Source: Branchinecta lynchi
Lineage: Eukaryota > Arthropoda > Branchiopoda > Anostraca > Branchinectidae
Assembly: GCA_023053575.1 (NCBI GenBank)
Contig: JAKZAP010000001.1
Coordinates: 18,370,533-18,434,532, forward strand
Length of the DNA: 64,000 nt
Reading direction: 5' to 3'
In this document: positions 1 through 11,780 of the stretch, one piece after another
Layout of the letters: every line of letters starts with the position of its first letter
How positions within the stretch are numbered: position 1 is the first letter of the stretch
Translations under genes and position numbers: made by a program
Notes under the pieces: generated by a model
The model's input: the letters and a program-made list of their open reading frames with translations, nothing else
The model's database searches: none
What the model was told of the DNA's origin: nothing

Positions 1-271
1 TAGATACAACTAACGCAGAACTACAAAATGTGGAGGCGACAATCAGGGTATATTTTTTTCTTTTTCTTTCCGGGCGACCATCCGTCGACTTTTTATTTTT
101 TACTGGAGCTGAAAGCCACATTTTCGACCAACGAAATATAGCTTGAATGCCGGCGAGGTAAATCTGGCTGGTTACGTGAAATTCCCCTTCTAAGATGGCA
201 CGACGATCGCTGAAACTGCTTAATGGCTTCCTTTGGTAAAAAAACAACAACAACGACAACAAACTACATAC
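1..271 (-). other. Start of the Dpr intron after Ig2
   Basis: Intronic sequence downstream of the Ig2 donor GTATGT at 271-266. It has short T-rich and A-rich tracts and a CAACAA-type simple repeat near 242-262. No further exon or element is recognisable before the window edge. Confidence 0.7.
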
Positions 272-530
272 CCGCTATAACGTGAACGGCCACTGTCTCC
301 CCCTCCGCTCCTGGGGGGCTGCACGTATAGTGACCAGAATGGAACGGCTTCGATTTCCTAACTATAAGGTGACTAACTGCTTCGGTAGAAATAAGGTTAT
401 GAATCGGCTCTTCGACTATGTGGATGCGGCTCGCACCATGATGCCTCTCTCGGTGCTGGTGAGACTGGTAGACGACTTCGTGCAGCTGCGAGGGGTCACT
501 CCCTTGGTGCTGTCGCTCCCAGTTCACCAC
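272..530 (-). CDS. dpr: Dpr-family protein, exon with second half of Ig2
   Basis: Exon of 259 nt with acceptor TGTTTTCCAG before 530 and donor GTATGT starting at 271. It enters in phase 0 (NGR joined to VVNWERQ) and leaves in phase 1, the usual phase at an Ig domain end. The C-terminal part, TEAVSHLIVRKSKPFHSGHY followed by TC, carries the Ig2 second core cysteine. It ends SPPGAEGETVAVHVIAG, matching the family pattern of S-x-L-x-I-x-x-A-x-P-x-D-S-G-x-Y-T-C. The Asp before Ser-Gly is replaced by His here. The middle part, about residues 5-45, is histidine- and charge-rich and less conserved. The 3' exon with stop codon and GPI or membrane anchor would lie beyond position 1. Confidence 0.87.
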
Positions 531-1087
531 CTGGAAAACAGGCGCAATTATACTTCAAACATGCTCTCGTACTTGATTTCCGTTCTGTTTTACTTACACA
601 TTTGTCTTGTCCTCAATGAATGAATGAATACATTCATTACGTACTGCCCTAGGGCATAAGTGCAGCACAACGGTAAAAGGAAACAAGCAATGCAGTCCAC
701 CCTTGGTAAAATGTTTCTCTAGAAAAAAAATCGTAAATCTTCCGTGACGTGTTATTGCAATTTACTACAAAGAACTTCCTCCTATCTTGTTGACGTGTTC
801 AACAATACTGTTTTCTCATTAAACTGCCTGCAACCCCAGTTAAACACACCCATTAATTCCAAATACTACAGTGTTTTCCAGCCTTTTTCGGCAATCACAG
901 AGCTTCAATGGTTTTATTACTTTGTAATTTGACAACAATTCTTTCAACCGATGATTAAGCCCCATCCTTTTAAAGAACTATTACTGGTTCTTGGAAATAC
1001 TGTCAATTTGTTGTCCCGCCGTAGTCTGTTAAGAGCGGAAAAGGACTTTTTTAACCTGTGTTAACCGACAAAAAAAAAAAAATATTC

Positions 1088-1175
1088 TTTGAGCCCAAGC
1101 TGACTTCGAAACATTTATTCAAACAATGTTTACAACGGATACGTCAGCTATGATTCTTCATCAGCTGCTGTGTTA
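1088..1175. repeat. Truncated copy of the hammerhead-associated repeat
   Basis: TGAGCCCAAGCTGACTTCGA, AACATTTATTCAAACAATG and ACGGATACGTCAGCTATGAT match the right arm of the insertion at 27120-27394 in reverse orientation. The core motif itself is missing. Confidence 0.6.
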
Positions 1176-2522
1176 ACCGGTTTCACTGTTGTGCCATGCG
1201 GATACCCTTTATCCCCCATAAATGCATACAAATAACTAAATGATGACCGAAAACTTGCGAGCTTTCTGCTCTCCGTCTTCTGGACACTAGCCATGCATGT
1301 GACAGAACTGTTAGGAGTTAGGAAAACGTTTTGTTTATTGACTGATTTTCTACTGTGCTGCAATATCCACATGCCCTTGTTTACGAAGATGACAGGCAAA
1401 TATTGGAGAAACAAATTACAATGATGTGAAATTGGTAGTTCAAGAACTGGCGAAGTGTTGCGTGGTTATTATCACTAGAAGCGTTATCCTGTTTGATAGT
1501 TGTTAGTTAAATTTCCCCACCCTTTAAGTTCTCTCACATCCGAAAGACGAGGACGCAAGGTGGTTCTAGATGTGATGAAAGAACTATAGCATTAAATTAG
1601 AACCATAGCATTTCCATTGGACTACTTTGAACCGTACACTTTAATCAGCTTGGTCTAATAACGTATTTTCCCAAAGCCGTCGCGAATTCCCTACTAAATC
1701 GTTGTTACACATTCAGTCAGCTTGACTACTGTTTGAATGTCTGCATTTATGTAGTTAGCGATGGATGAACTTCGCGAACAAGCCCGTAAAGTTCCTCATC
1801 ACTTCGCTGGATTAGTTCCAGAGATGAAGGAGGTGATACGGGATAAATGAAGGCGGAAGTCCACGAGTTGGCTGGAACTGTTGAGATGCTCAATTTCTCG
1901 AACAGGATTCGCCAAAAAGCGCTCAAAGGCATGGAAACTTGCAAGTTGCCAGAATAGTTCTAGATCTGAAATAGTTAGGCCTACCATGGAATGGAGAGAA
2001 ACAAATAATCTATGGTGGTATAATCCAAACCGGGTCCAATCCCAAGGAACTGATCCGCATTTATTTTCCCGTAAGGCAATTTTTCCTCTTGTTACTCGCA
2101 GCAATCCTTTTAGGGAAGTGCCCGAACCTATTTCGAAGGTTTGTTCCGATGAAAATTCGAAAAACACTGTAAATTTGAAAATTAGTTTGATGAAGTTACA
2201 AGCTTTACTAACATACATCAGTAACAGTTGCCACTGAGTGTTTTTGTAGCAAGACTGGATGCTACTAGCTACTACTGCTTAATATTATCCCAGTCTGAGC
2301 ATAGTGAAATGAAAGTACTTCGTACTACTAAATGTCGATACTATGTCAATACTTTTACTTACAACAAAACAGAGAACACATTTTTCGTCGTGGCCATGTC
2401 AAACAAGTGTTTGGCATAGCTTGTAGTCTCTATCTGAAGCAATCGAAGATCCATCTTGATCACAGACGAAGGGACACGCGATGTCACTGACATCCCTGTG
2501 TCGTATGTTACACTAATGAGCG

Positions 2523-2697
2523 CAGGCCCGTATCCAGGAACTTATTTCGGGGGGGGGGGGGGGGGGGTACCTGCGGGTCCAATGAAAAAGTACAAACAAG
2601 ACATAGATCAGAGGGAAAAGCCTATACAAAATAATATTTTTGTATGTTTCGGGGGGCGGGGGGTTGAACCCCCTAACTCCCCCTGGATACGACCCTG
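2523..2697. mobile_element. 175-bp hAT-like MITE with perfect 8-bp target duplication
   Basis: Terminal repeats CAGGCCCGTATCCAGG and CCTGGATACGACCCTG (reverse complement, two mismatches). The flanks are AATGAGCG on both sides (2515-2522 and 2698-2705). An 8-bp duplication with CAG-type ends is the hAT hallmark. A 19-base G run lies 26 bp inside the left end and G/C runs sit near the right end. Too short to encode anything. Confidence 0.9.
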
Positions 2698-4843
2698 AAT
2701 GAGCGTCTGACCTTCTTCGTAATTTCACGGTTCAAACAGTCTGTGTTAACCACACGGTTAAGGAAGTTAGTTTCCATTAGTAGATGGAAGAGATGACCGA
2801 AGAGAAGAACTGATGAATCGAAGCCATGACAGATCATGACTATCACGAGGCTACTTTCGGAGTCGGTGAAACTGCTTCCACTTCCCCCGACACTCGATGT
2901 TCACACTTCCTAGACTATGCTATTGGATAACGCACTAATTGGATGTCTGTTCCGGCGCCAACCACAAGCACCATTAATTAGTCAAAAAGAAAGAAGACAA
3001 GCATTCTTCTTTTCTCTGCTCATTAAGTTTGTTTTGCTGGGAAGAAACTGATCTTCTGAGCAATCAAAAGTCACTCACAATTTTATTATTAAAATCCCTC
3101 CTTTATCTTCACTGAAGCCTTAAACCTGTTAAATCTTTCCCACATCATTCGAATGAGCACGCGGAAAGTCTTCAGACTTATTTCAACGACGGGAAGAGCA
3201 AATCTTCCGTTAAAAATAGATAGTAGGATAATACTGTATTTTTTAATGACACCCGATCTGTCTGTATACCTTTGATAAGCTGTAGTACCCTCCACTTCAA
3301 TGACCTGGGATGCTCCTTTTGATTAAACCTTGTAGCTTGGTAACGGGGAATCAACAACCAATCCATGTGCTTTTATTCAAACTTTTAGGAAAATCGGTTA
3401 ATCAGATCGACAGGAGTGTTTTGACAACATCATTTCCAAAGTTAAAGCTTTTTCCGTTGCATGCAAACTAAAAGATTAGGCAAAAAGCTGTATGTGTTCT
3501 TCCGTGAACGATCGATGTTCTTTCCCACGTGGCCAGAGGCGTGCCCGGACATAAAATATTGGCTGAAACACGATCATACACGGACAAAAACTGCCCAAAA
3601 GAAATGAGGTATTTTGCTTATCAGAACCGATGTGTTAACCAAAAGAGCTGAGAGTTGAATTTTAGTCCGGGTAGTTTTCTTGCCAAGATCTGAAGACCTA
3701 GTTTATTTCTCGAACCACGATGGTTCGTGTTTAGTCTTCAAAAGCTTATTAACATTTCATATGCTGGAGCCTTATTGATTGTTTGTATGGGACGCTAGTT
3801 TAACTTCAACTGAAGCTTGAGAAAGTTTCGTGTGATTCACAAGACGGCTAAAGTAACTGACGTACGAATACGAGCATATACAATGCAGCCATTTACGATC
3901 GAGGAGATACCTAAGAGACGATATGGAAACACTGGGATCATATGACTAGCATGAAAAGATGCGAATGACCCTTTGATGTACGGTGCTGGGATCCCCTTTC
4001 TCTCAGATATTCGTAAAAAAAAGGTAGACAACGTGCAATATTTGACTCTCAGTCAAGAAAGAGGCTGCAGCCGCAAATTTAATGTTGCAGGGCGCGGACG
4101 GATCCAAGACAAAGTGACTCCAGTCACTTACAGAATCCCTAACCTCATTTACAGAATTTACAGAAGTCCTAACCTGATTTACATATTATTACTTACTTCT
4201 GCATGCATATTGTTCGCTTTTCGCCAATTATTTAGAGGTTGCTATTGGGATATTTTTATTTCAGTGACGACAAAGAGCATTGTTAAATAAGCTACCTCTA
4301 AAGGGAGGTCCTCACTACTCATGTTTCAGGCTACGAGTACAGAGTGGGCAGAAAAGACAATTTTATTATTTCCAAGTTTCTTTCTTTGGTTCTTCTTACC
4401 AGACCCTGGTGAGACGGCAACATTATGAGATTCTATTCAACCATTTTCTTCTTCGGGTCGCATTATTCCTGAAGAAAAGATTTGAGTCCTGGCCGGAAAA
4501 TTTCCCACTCGATTTGATCTGAAATCTATGGAAAGTTCGGCAGAACTTCCAAGAGAAAATCTATTATTTACAGTTAGTGCATGATTCGCGGGCAGATAAA
4601 ATATGAATGAATTTATTTCGTAGCCAACCTGTGGCATTTCACAACTAAACAAACAAAGCCAAAACATTCAAAGAAAACGACAAGTCAACTTACACAATCT
4701 AATTGGGAAATTAAAAAAAACAACAGAAATTATACAATACTAAACTATACTGAAATTAAAAGTATACCGACTTTTTTTGTCTGCCTAGTTTTGCAATACA
4801 TACAGAATAATCCTAGTTAAGCTTATACGTATTTTCATGTGTA

Positions 4844-4985
4844 CACTGTAAAAAGCTTCTCCGAATAAGGATGCAGTATTTGCTACCGGGATTAATCTTA
4901 TCTCTATTCGGATCAGATTAATCCGGATTAGGGGTATTCCTATCTCAATAAAGGTAAGATTAATACCAGTAGCAAAGTCCTTTAG
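4844..4985. repeat. CACTGTAAAAAG short repeat, copy 1
   Basis: Begins CACTGTAAAAAGCTTCTCCG and includes GCAGTATTTGCTACCGG, inverted TTAATC pairs and CCAGTAGCAAA. The same blocks, in the same order, occur at 56870-56990. Probably a small MITE; ends not defined. Confidence 0.55.
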
Positions 4986-5070
4986 CTATTTTCTTACTAT
5001 GGTTGGTGAGCATCGTAAAGAAAAGTTAACAACTGACGAATTGAAAGTTAACAATCATTAAAGCCGTAGT

Positions 5071-5440
5071 AAGTAAGTAAGTAAGTAATTTATTTATGAC
5101 CCGCCATTTTGAAAAGGCGGAGTACATGACGAGTTCACATGACGTATACATGACAGTACATGACGTAGTTAGCCACGCTCCGATAAGAAGTAGACAATTG
5201 TTAACAATTGTTAAGTTCCTGGAACGCATCGTAAGATTCTGTTCAGCGACATTTCGGCCGTCCTTGGTAAGAGCCCTCATCAAGCCGCAGCTGTAGGAAC
5301 GAACCAAGCTTGAAGGGCTTGTGCCAAAAAGCCGAAGTATCGATGGAATAAATCTTAGCTGATATCTATTTAGCGCCTCAAAAAATGATTGGCATAAGCT
5401 GGACCTGAAGGAATACACATTAGGACTACAGGGACGACAC
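5071..5440 (-). mobile_element. Retroelement 3' end with hammerhead-like motif and TTAC-repeat tail
   Basis: On the minus strand this runs from about 5440 to a tail of about five TTAC units (5071-5090), preceded by CGGGTCATAAATAAAT as in the intact LINE at 51979. A hammerhead-like core lies at 5283-5252. A 138-codon open frame covers the stretch but shows no family features. It could be a 5'-truncated LINE or a SINE that borrows the LINE tail; the latter would explain the lack of reverse transcriptase motifs. Confidence 0.5.
5252..5283 (-). ncRNA. Hammerhead-like core in a retroelement 3' end
   Basis: Minus strand TTGATGA (C to T at the first core position), GGGCTCTTACCAAGGACGGC and C, then GAAATGTCGC. 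Same layout as the copies at 27172 and 41016. Confidence 0.35.
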
Positions 5441-6975
5441 ACTACTTCTGAACAAACCCTTGAGCCCCTGAGCAGTTTTCATTCCGCATTTCTTCTTACA
5501 AAGACCATGGAAGTAGAGCTAACAATTCGTATTCGTGACTATTTCCCGTTTTAGCCCACCTCTGCAAAATACAAATCCGGAACTCCGAAAATGGAGGAAA
5601 AGATTAACATCTTTTTCATATGGTTACAGTTACGTCCCCGGGCAAACTTTCTTCGAGATTTTCAATTAGAAATAATCCCTAGGGATCAACGAGCCGTGCG
5701 GAATAATTCCTCAGAATTTGTCAGTGAGGGGTCAGAAACTTCTTGGAACTTTGCAACTGCAATAACCGCCGCTTTTGAACTTACAAATGAAAGGCAGTCA
5801 GTGGTGCGTAAAGGGGAATCATTTATAATCAAATTTTCGGGAAGCTTTTAATCACAGGGAAGCAAAAAGGGGATCGAACAGGTCTCAGCAGTCGGCCCTT
5901 TTAAAGTCTGGATGTCGGGAAGAATACGGAGTTAAACTGGCGCATGCCGAGGATTATCCGGCTTTTCCACCAATGAAAATCGGCCACCTCACTCTTCATT
6001 CTCTATGAACATGTACTCCTTATAATTCAGAAAGCGTCACAGGGTTGCGAACAGGTCTGTGGTAGGAACTGTCCCTAAGTAGTCCGAAAAAGTGTTTCAC
6101 TGTGGTAAAGGATTATTCTTCCGCGTTGCCGCACGACAAGAAAATAAGAGTTACAGCCATTATCGGCCAAAACAATGAAAATAGGGTCTTTCGACCCCTT
6201 TAAAGTATTCAGTAATTTAAACCAGAACAGTTCTCTGCCCTATGGCCAAAATGTTTTTAAGCTGTGGAAGAATGCTGCTGCTGTTCACGTTATCTGGTGA
6301 ACTGAAAACATTTTCAAATTACCGTCAAAATATTTTCAAATTTCGCCTTCAGAGTTATTAGATAATGTCGTGTTTTCATAGTTTTTCGTCTCTTTCACTA
6401 AATTTCACCCTTTCTTCCAACCTGGAAAACATCATCCTACTTCGCAACTGTTCAGAATTCCGTCATTTTAGCACGTCTAAATTCCCTTTTTCGGAAAACG
6501 TCCGTCCTTCCATTCAACTCTTCTTAGCAATGACGGTCTCACCCGGTTCCACAAACGGCAGATCTAGGGACCATGGCTTTGTGCACCGAAACTTCACCCG
6601 ACCTCTCAACCCGTCTAGCTGTGACCGGATTCGATTCGGATCTATGAAAGCCACAGCTAGGCTAGGTTATTTGCTTTTAAAACTCGTGACATTTAAAGCG
6701 AGATAAACAGAGTATATTTGTTTGCTGTTTTCGGAATATGGAGTTATCGGAGCCAGCGCTGGTGCACGAGCTGATTCAGTTTCAGTATGGACGCTCTCTA
6801 TCGCTAGTGGTGCTAGTGTCGCTGTTCTACGAGTGTGTCACATTTTTCAAGTCTTGGCGCTACTTCCTAGTGTTATTTTGCTATGGCTGGAACGAACGAA
6901 AGACCGACTGACAGTTTCGTTTGCTATATATGTTTGCTAAATTTGTTAGTCTTCTAGCTTTTAGCTATTTGGATT

Positions 6976-6999
6976 AAACTTGATTGATTGATTGATTGA
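6976..6999 (+). repeat. TTGA microsatellite, possible LINE tail
   Basis: Five to six TTGA units following TTTAGCTATTTGGATTAAAC. Position and composition resemble the microsatellite tails of other non-LTR ends in the window, but no coding remnant precedes it. Confidence 0.4.
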
Positions 7000-7058
7000 T
7001 ACGACACTTTTCTTCATCGGTCGCAACTGCAATAAACACAAGTAAAGGGGCTACTTAC

Positions 7059-7183
7059 ACGTCCGTTATGACGCCATAAGATCAGGCTGGGATCCATGCC
7101 TGGGGACACAACGCAAGTTAGGTTAAGCTCCGACCCTTGCTGAAGAAACACTTCATAACCGTTGAGTATTCGGGTCTCGGGGG
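7059..7183 (-). CDS. dpr: Dpr-family protein, exon with first half of Ig2
   Basis: Exon of 125 nt with acceptor TTTCATTTCAG before 7183 and donor GTAAGT after 7059. It supplies two bases of a split codon, which with the A left by the Ig1 exon makes ACC (Thr). The frame then reads PETRILNGYEVFLQQGSELN, LTC and later SLILWRHNGR. This is the first half of an Ig domain, with core Cys in NLTC and core Trp in ILW, matching Dpr Ig2. It is too short to stand out as an open reading frame; it was found by looking for the missing half-domain between the two flanking exons. The phases fit on both sides, which is strong evidence that the exon is real. Confidence 0.9.
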
Positions 7184-7832
7184 CTGAAATGAAAGGGCAG
7201 CATTATGCAAAGGAAACTAATCCAATAGGTCACGTCAAGACGATTCATCAAGGGCGAGTTTACTTCAAAGTTGGAGGATCCAAGGAGGAAAGGACACGAA
7301 CTTGTTGTAAATGAAATGCTAATTTCTGCAACGTCTTACTAGAGAAGAAAGGGTTAATTAAAGATAAGATACCCCATGTTTCTCTATTGCAAATTGAATC
7401 CTGTCTCGAAAAGTATCTGCGGTGTTATTCCTGCCGTGTTATTCCTGTTCACACAAAAACTGTGAACGTGTCCGAAAGCTTTTTGGTGCTGTAAATGCTG
7501 CAGTTTCTTTTCTTTTTTTTGTCCGAAAGCTGTTACCTTTCTTTCTTCTCTGACACTTCTAGAATACCAAAATTTATATCAGGAAGAAGAAGAAGAAAAA
7601 AGAATTAGCTGTAAAAAGCTGACAAAATGGATGAGCTACTGATATCCAACCTTCTTCTCTTTCCTTTCTTCGTTGGCCATGATCGCCAGTTGTCTTAAAT
7701 TTGGTATGTTTGCCGAATTGTCAGTTGTCTTTTTGAATTTGTTACGTTTGCCGGCGAAAACACTGAGAGAATCGCCGTACTCCTCAGTTTCTTCATGAAA
7801 ATTTAGCCAGCTAATTTGTCGATGAATTTTAT

Positions 7833-7859
7833 GCTGAATTAATGCTGTATTAATTCAGC
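7833..7859. repeat. Perfect 11-bp hairpin
   Basis: GCTGAATTAAT, loop GCTGT, ATTAATTCAGC. It lies just upstream of the 488-bp tandem duplication, whose first bases (GAATTCAGCAT) repeat part of the stem; short homology of this sort may have seeded the duplication. Confidence 0.6.
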
Positions 7860-8162
7860 GAAATTTTAAGTCCGAAAGTGAAATGCTGCATAAAATGCTG
7901 AATGAATTCAGCATTGTCATTCGTTTCGGAGCTTTTGGACACGTTCTGTCAGTGGACAGAAAGAAGACATATTCACTAACGGCATCTTGTTCTTCAATGT
8001 ATTAATTTTGAAAAACAACAAAAAATTCGACCAGAATATTGTGTGATCAAATGACAGAAACTACTTTGATCTAAAGTCTGAAAAAAAAATTAGGTGAATA
8101 ATAGGACTATAATTTCAGCATATTAATCCTACTTTAGCAAACAAATGTTGACGCGTAACCCC

Positions 8163-8262
8163 GGAGTCATCTCGCGGTCGAGTGGATTACAACTAGACCC
8201 CAGCGCCACGACGGTTCGAAGAATCGGAGGCGGCGGGGTGTAAAAAAAAAAAAAAAAAAAAA
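8163..8262 (+). mobile_element. tRNA-derived SINE with poly-A, copy 1
   Basis: Contains an A-box-like GGTCGAGTGGATTA and a B-box GGTTCGAA 44 bp later, with ACTAGA between them. The order echoes a serine-type tRNA. It ends GGCGGCGGGGTGT followed by a run of 20 A. The acceptor ends do not pair and no anticodon stem is kept, so it is a SINE, not a tRNA gene. Confidence 0.6.
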
Positions 8263-8650
8263 CCACGCCATATTTGGTGAGCCGCCGACATTTTTAGTCG
8301 CACTTTAGCACTTCAAAATCCGCTCAATCTTCAATTATCTATATTTGTAAAATTCCAGTAATTTTAAAACTTATACTTCAAACATTACAATGAATTCAGC
8401 ATTGTCATTCGTTTCGGAGCTTTCGGACACGTTCTGTCAGTGGACAGAAAGAAGACATATTCACTAACGGCATCTTGTTCTTCAATGTATTAATTTTGAA
8501 AAACAAAAAAAAATCCGACCAGAATATTGTGTGATCAAATGACAGAAACTACTTTGATCTAAAGTCTGAAAAAAAAATTAGGTGAATAATAGGACTATAA
8601 TTTCAGCATATTAATCCTACTTTAGCAAACAAATGTTGACGCGTAACCCC

Positions 8651-8750
8651 GGAGTCATCTCGCGGTCGAGTGGATTACAACTAGACCCCAGCGCCACGAC
8701 GGTTCGAAGAATCGGAGGCGGCGGGGTGTAAAAAAAAACAAACAAAAAAC
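8651..8750 (+). mobile_element. tRNA-derived SINE with poly-A, copy 2
   Basis: Second copy created by the 488-bp tandem duplication, with the same A-box-like and B-box motifs. The A-tract is interrupted (AAAAAAAACAAACAAAAAA), the main difference between the copies. Confidence 0.6.
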
Positions 8751-9239
8751 CACGCCATATTTGGTGAGCCGCCGACATTTTTAGTCGCACTTTAGCACTT
8801 CAAAATCCGCTCAATCTTCAATTATCTATATTTGTAAAATTCCAGTAATTTTAAAACTTATACTTCAAACATTAGAATAATTAATCTTCATTTAAAATTT
8901 TGACATTGAGTTGAGTGATTAAATTATATTATTTGGAGGCTGGTGGTGGGCTAGCTTGGGTAAAAGGCAACCCTAGTTATCTCAGTGCAGCATAAGTTCA
9001 AGCACAAATTCGAGTCAGAAGTCTTGAGCCTGAGTTTCAGTGTGATATTCCCTGCGTTGGACGGGAGTTAATGGCATATAGTTTACACTTGCCTTCTTCA
9101 CTGGATTCCTCAGTGTCCAGAGAGCGAGAAATCAAAAAAATAAACTACGGATAAATAAACTACGTAATGTATTTTAGGCAGAACTGTATGTAATAATTTT
9201 CGTCAGTAAAACACAAGCACAAGAATGTACCAAAAATGT

Positions 9240-9400
9240 TAAGAAAACGCCGATACGCAAGCGAATCACAGCCACCGATGTATCAGCGTCGGCGATCGTC
9301 GGCGCCGCCGTTTCGTGGGCGCGTTTTAGCTGTTTCAGTTTCAGCGGAACGCCGCAGATTTTTGGCGCGGCGTCGGGGCCCAGGTACGACGCCCTGGCAC
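9240..9400. other. Locally CpG-rich patch
   Basis: Unlike the AT-rich surroundings, this stretch is dense in CG dinucleotides (GTCGGCGATCGTCGGCGCCG, GGCGCGGCGTCGGGGCCC). Frames are open on both strands for 80-95 codons but show no recognisable domain. Could be a remnant of a recent insertion. Confidence 0.4.
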
Positions 9401-10334
9401 TGTGGTAAAAGCAATTATGGAATTTACACTCCTCATCCCGCTGGCACTCGAAAACATTCATCTATTTCACTTGCATAACTTTCAGTTTCGTTCGAGTCAG
9501 TTTTATTTAGATTTCCTTTTAAAACCACGGAACATAGATTTTTTCTTAAAAGTATCTTTCACTTCATCTCTTTATTTGTACGAAATCCGAAAGTTAATGA
9601 CTTGCCATTGAATCAATAAACCTGTCAATAGCTTACCAATACAATATGACAAACGCGAAAATCCGGCTTCAATGCTAAGAAACAACAGTAACAGAAAGCA
9701 CTCCCCAAGAAACCAATCCAAATGAGAAATCAGTTCCAATTCATCCCTTTCGAAATCTGCAAACGCTTCGTCGATTTACCGAATTTAAGGTCTCCCATCT
9801 ACTATCGGAAGTGGAACATATTCTGAAGAGCGAGTACAAGGGAAATATTTTGGTTCTTTACTTGGACAACTCCTATATTTCCTTTATGCCTGTTCGAATC
9901 ATGAGTATAGGGGAGTTGTAAGTAACTGATCGGGAAGGATGTGGGGGGAGTGCAGTAGTAAAGAACAGGAATGTAGACGGTTCTGCTTTCAGTAGGAGAA
10001 GTTTGTCTTTGACAGTTATTCGACTCGAGTTCTTTGGTTGACCCGAACGCCTTAAAACATTCCAGTTTGATTGACTGAAGACGAACAAAAACATTTAGTT
10101 CGTAAACACATATGTTTACACAGGACCCTGGGCCATCGACCGGCATGCGGCCAGATCGCCATCAAAAACTAACCAGAATGAACTAAGTGTGTGATTATTT
10201 CCACTATTATACTCCACTACAATAACGAAGTGGCTATACTTCTTAACATTATAAGGCCAGAACCGCTTTGGAGTCACAACCAGTCTATTCTGGTACGCCT
10301 CGAAAATTTGCTTGAATAAAACCGTCGACATAAA

Positions 10335-10619
10335 GAGCGTGTTCCACCCTACTTACGGCAGTTACTACGTATGACGTCACGAATTCTGGCTTTTTGACGT
10401 CAAGCCTGGAACGTATTTTCTATTTTCAGCAAAATATCCTGCCACGGGCTAATCCGGCCGATCACATCACAGAGATTCGTAGTTACCACGCTCCCGAGCG
10501 TGGTAAGCAAATTCTTACTATTTCGACAAGGTTGGGACGGTCATCGTAGTAGCTTTTTACTAGGTTGGAACGAAAATAGTAACAAATTGTTACTATTGTT
10601 AGAAGGGTTGAACACGCTC
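10335..10619. mobile_element. 285-bp inverted-repeat element (GAGCGTGTTC ends)
   Basis: The left end GAGCGTGTTCCACCCT and the reverse complement of the right end, GAGCGTGTTCAACCCT, match at 15 of 16 bases. Subterminal TACGGCAGTTACTAC-like and TAGTAAC-like stretches also echo each other. The flanks share only AAA, so the duplication may be 3 bp. No coding; superfamily unknown. Confidence 0.75.
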
Positions 10620-10755
10620 AAAGTAGACTGCCACCATCCTGTAGAGGGTATTTTGAAACAGAAAAAAATTAAAATTGCTTTTCTGTCTACTGTGAAATTT
10701 TACGATTTAACGGCATGTGTAGTAGTGTAGTACTGCGGCATCCTGCTCTTGAATG

Positions 10756-11066
10756 CAGTGTTGCCACATCACAAATATTTAGAGAGTGACTTTTGGCCCA
10801 AAACAGAGAGTGAACTGGGAGTGAAATTTATTTTCATGAAATGTTCACTTTTGGTCGGAATCGCCTCTGTAAAAATGACAAATCTTAATTTTACTTTCAT
10901 GGAAACCACTTGAAATAGTCACTTCTGGTCGGAATCCTTGCTGCAAAAATGACACATTTGGTCGTTTTTTTTAAATAGAGTGATTTGTATGTCCTACGTA
11001 GGAAAATAATGACAAAAACAAAATAGAGTGGCAATTCACACTATCGTGCGACATGTGGCAACCCTG
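10756..11066. mobile_element. 311-bp hAT-like MITE with perfect 8-bp target duplication
   Basis: Ends CAGTGTTGCCACAT and ATGTGGCAACCCTG are inverted repeats with one mismatch. CTTGAATG flanks both sides (10748-10755 and 11067-11074). The interior carries two imperfect inner repeats around CACTT(T/C)TGGTCGGAATC. Non-coding. Confidence 0.92.
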
Positions 11067-11571
11067 CTTGAATGCCGGGACAAACCGGCCCCATTCTGCG
11101 TTAACGCTGCTCAAAGCTGTACAATTCATTCGCCGCGTCGACGTCTAAATCCACGAAGTCCAGCATGTGCTCTGTGACACCAGGCAAAATATCGGAGCCT
11201 CAGAAAATATACGTGACGCCCGGACGTAAACAAGTTTTGCCATAGATGAGACATCCATCTCACTACCTCTCGGACGTCCACAAAACATTACCACATCCTT
11301 TCCATTATCCCAATATAGATTACATTCAGCAAGTTCACGGTCGATATGACAGAAGTCCAATTCACAAAAAATATAGGTGTTTGAGAGGGATTGCCTTATT
11401 GTTGTCAGGCAATTTCGGCAAACGGTCGATGAATCCATTCTATCAGTATGGTAGATGACTTCATTCCATGAAGCCCTTGTCATTGCGACGGTTCCAACTC
11501 CTTATCCAGCGTAGGTGGGTAGCATTACAGACCAAACTTGAGTCTAACATTGGTCGATACTCTATATGAAT

Positions 11572-11780
11572 AAGTCCAAAACACGCCAATGATCCTCAGG
11601 AAGAAGGAGTAAGCGTGTCCGTACGACTCAAACTCAACGACTCAAATCCTGTGTCAATCAATCACTGCGATCTTAGGAAGCAGCTGCGACACCACTTCTG
11701 CCTTTCTTCCGCTAGCTACTCGGAGAGGCCGGAGATTTTGCATCGCGAAGAAGAGATAGTCATCAAGAGTATTCCATGAG
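11572..11780 (+). repeat. GAAGAAGGAGTAAGCGTG dispersed repeat, copy 1
   Basis: CCTCAGGAAGAAGGAGTAAG, CGACTCAAATCCTGTG, CCACTTCTGCCTTTCTTCCG and GAGATAGTCATCAAGAGTAT in fixed order over about 210 bp. Sister copies are at 19040-19215 (+), 30765-30985 (-), 34665-34850 (-) and 39040-39220 (+). Unidentified family; within the palindrome it sits next to the hammerhead-like repeat. Confidence 0.65.

Larger units (their letters stand above)
531..7058 (-). other. Dpr intron within Ig2 (6.5 kb)
   Basis: Intron between the two Ig2 exons. It holds a truncated copy of the hammerhead-associated repeat (about 1088-1175), a 175-bp inverted-repeat element with a perfect 8-bp duplication (2523-2697), a short CACTGTAAAAAG repeat (4844-4985), a minus-strand retroelement 3' end (5071-5440) and a plus-strand tail of TTGA repeats at its 5' edge (6976-6999). 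The stretches 531-1080, 1180-2510, 2710-4840 and 5450-6950 show no gene or repeat that I recognise. Short open frames there, such as a 139-codon frame at 1799-2218 minus, have no family features. Confidence 0.7.
7901..8873. repeat. 488-bp tandem duplication
   Basis: Copy 1 is 7901-8388 and copy 2 is 8389-8873, both starting AATGAATTCAGCATTGTCAT and ending ACTTATACTTCAAACATTA. They differ by only a handful of bases and by the length of the A-tract after GGGGTGT, so the duplication is recent. Each unit contains one tRNA-like SINE. Confidence 0.93.

Noticed and set aside
1799..2218. A 139-codon open frame on the minus strand
   Set aside because: No family features, overlapped by a long frame on the other strand, and no splice or promoter context. 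Left as intron.
5026..5442. A 138-codon open frame on the minus strand as a gene
   Set aside because: It reads through a retroelement 3' end, a microsatellite tail and a hammerhead-like motif, so it is not a plausible protein.
8163..8262. A functional tRNA-Ser gene
   Set aside because: A- and B-box-like motifs are present, but the acceptor stem does not pair, no anticodon stem is seen, and a poly-A follows. It fits a SINE.
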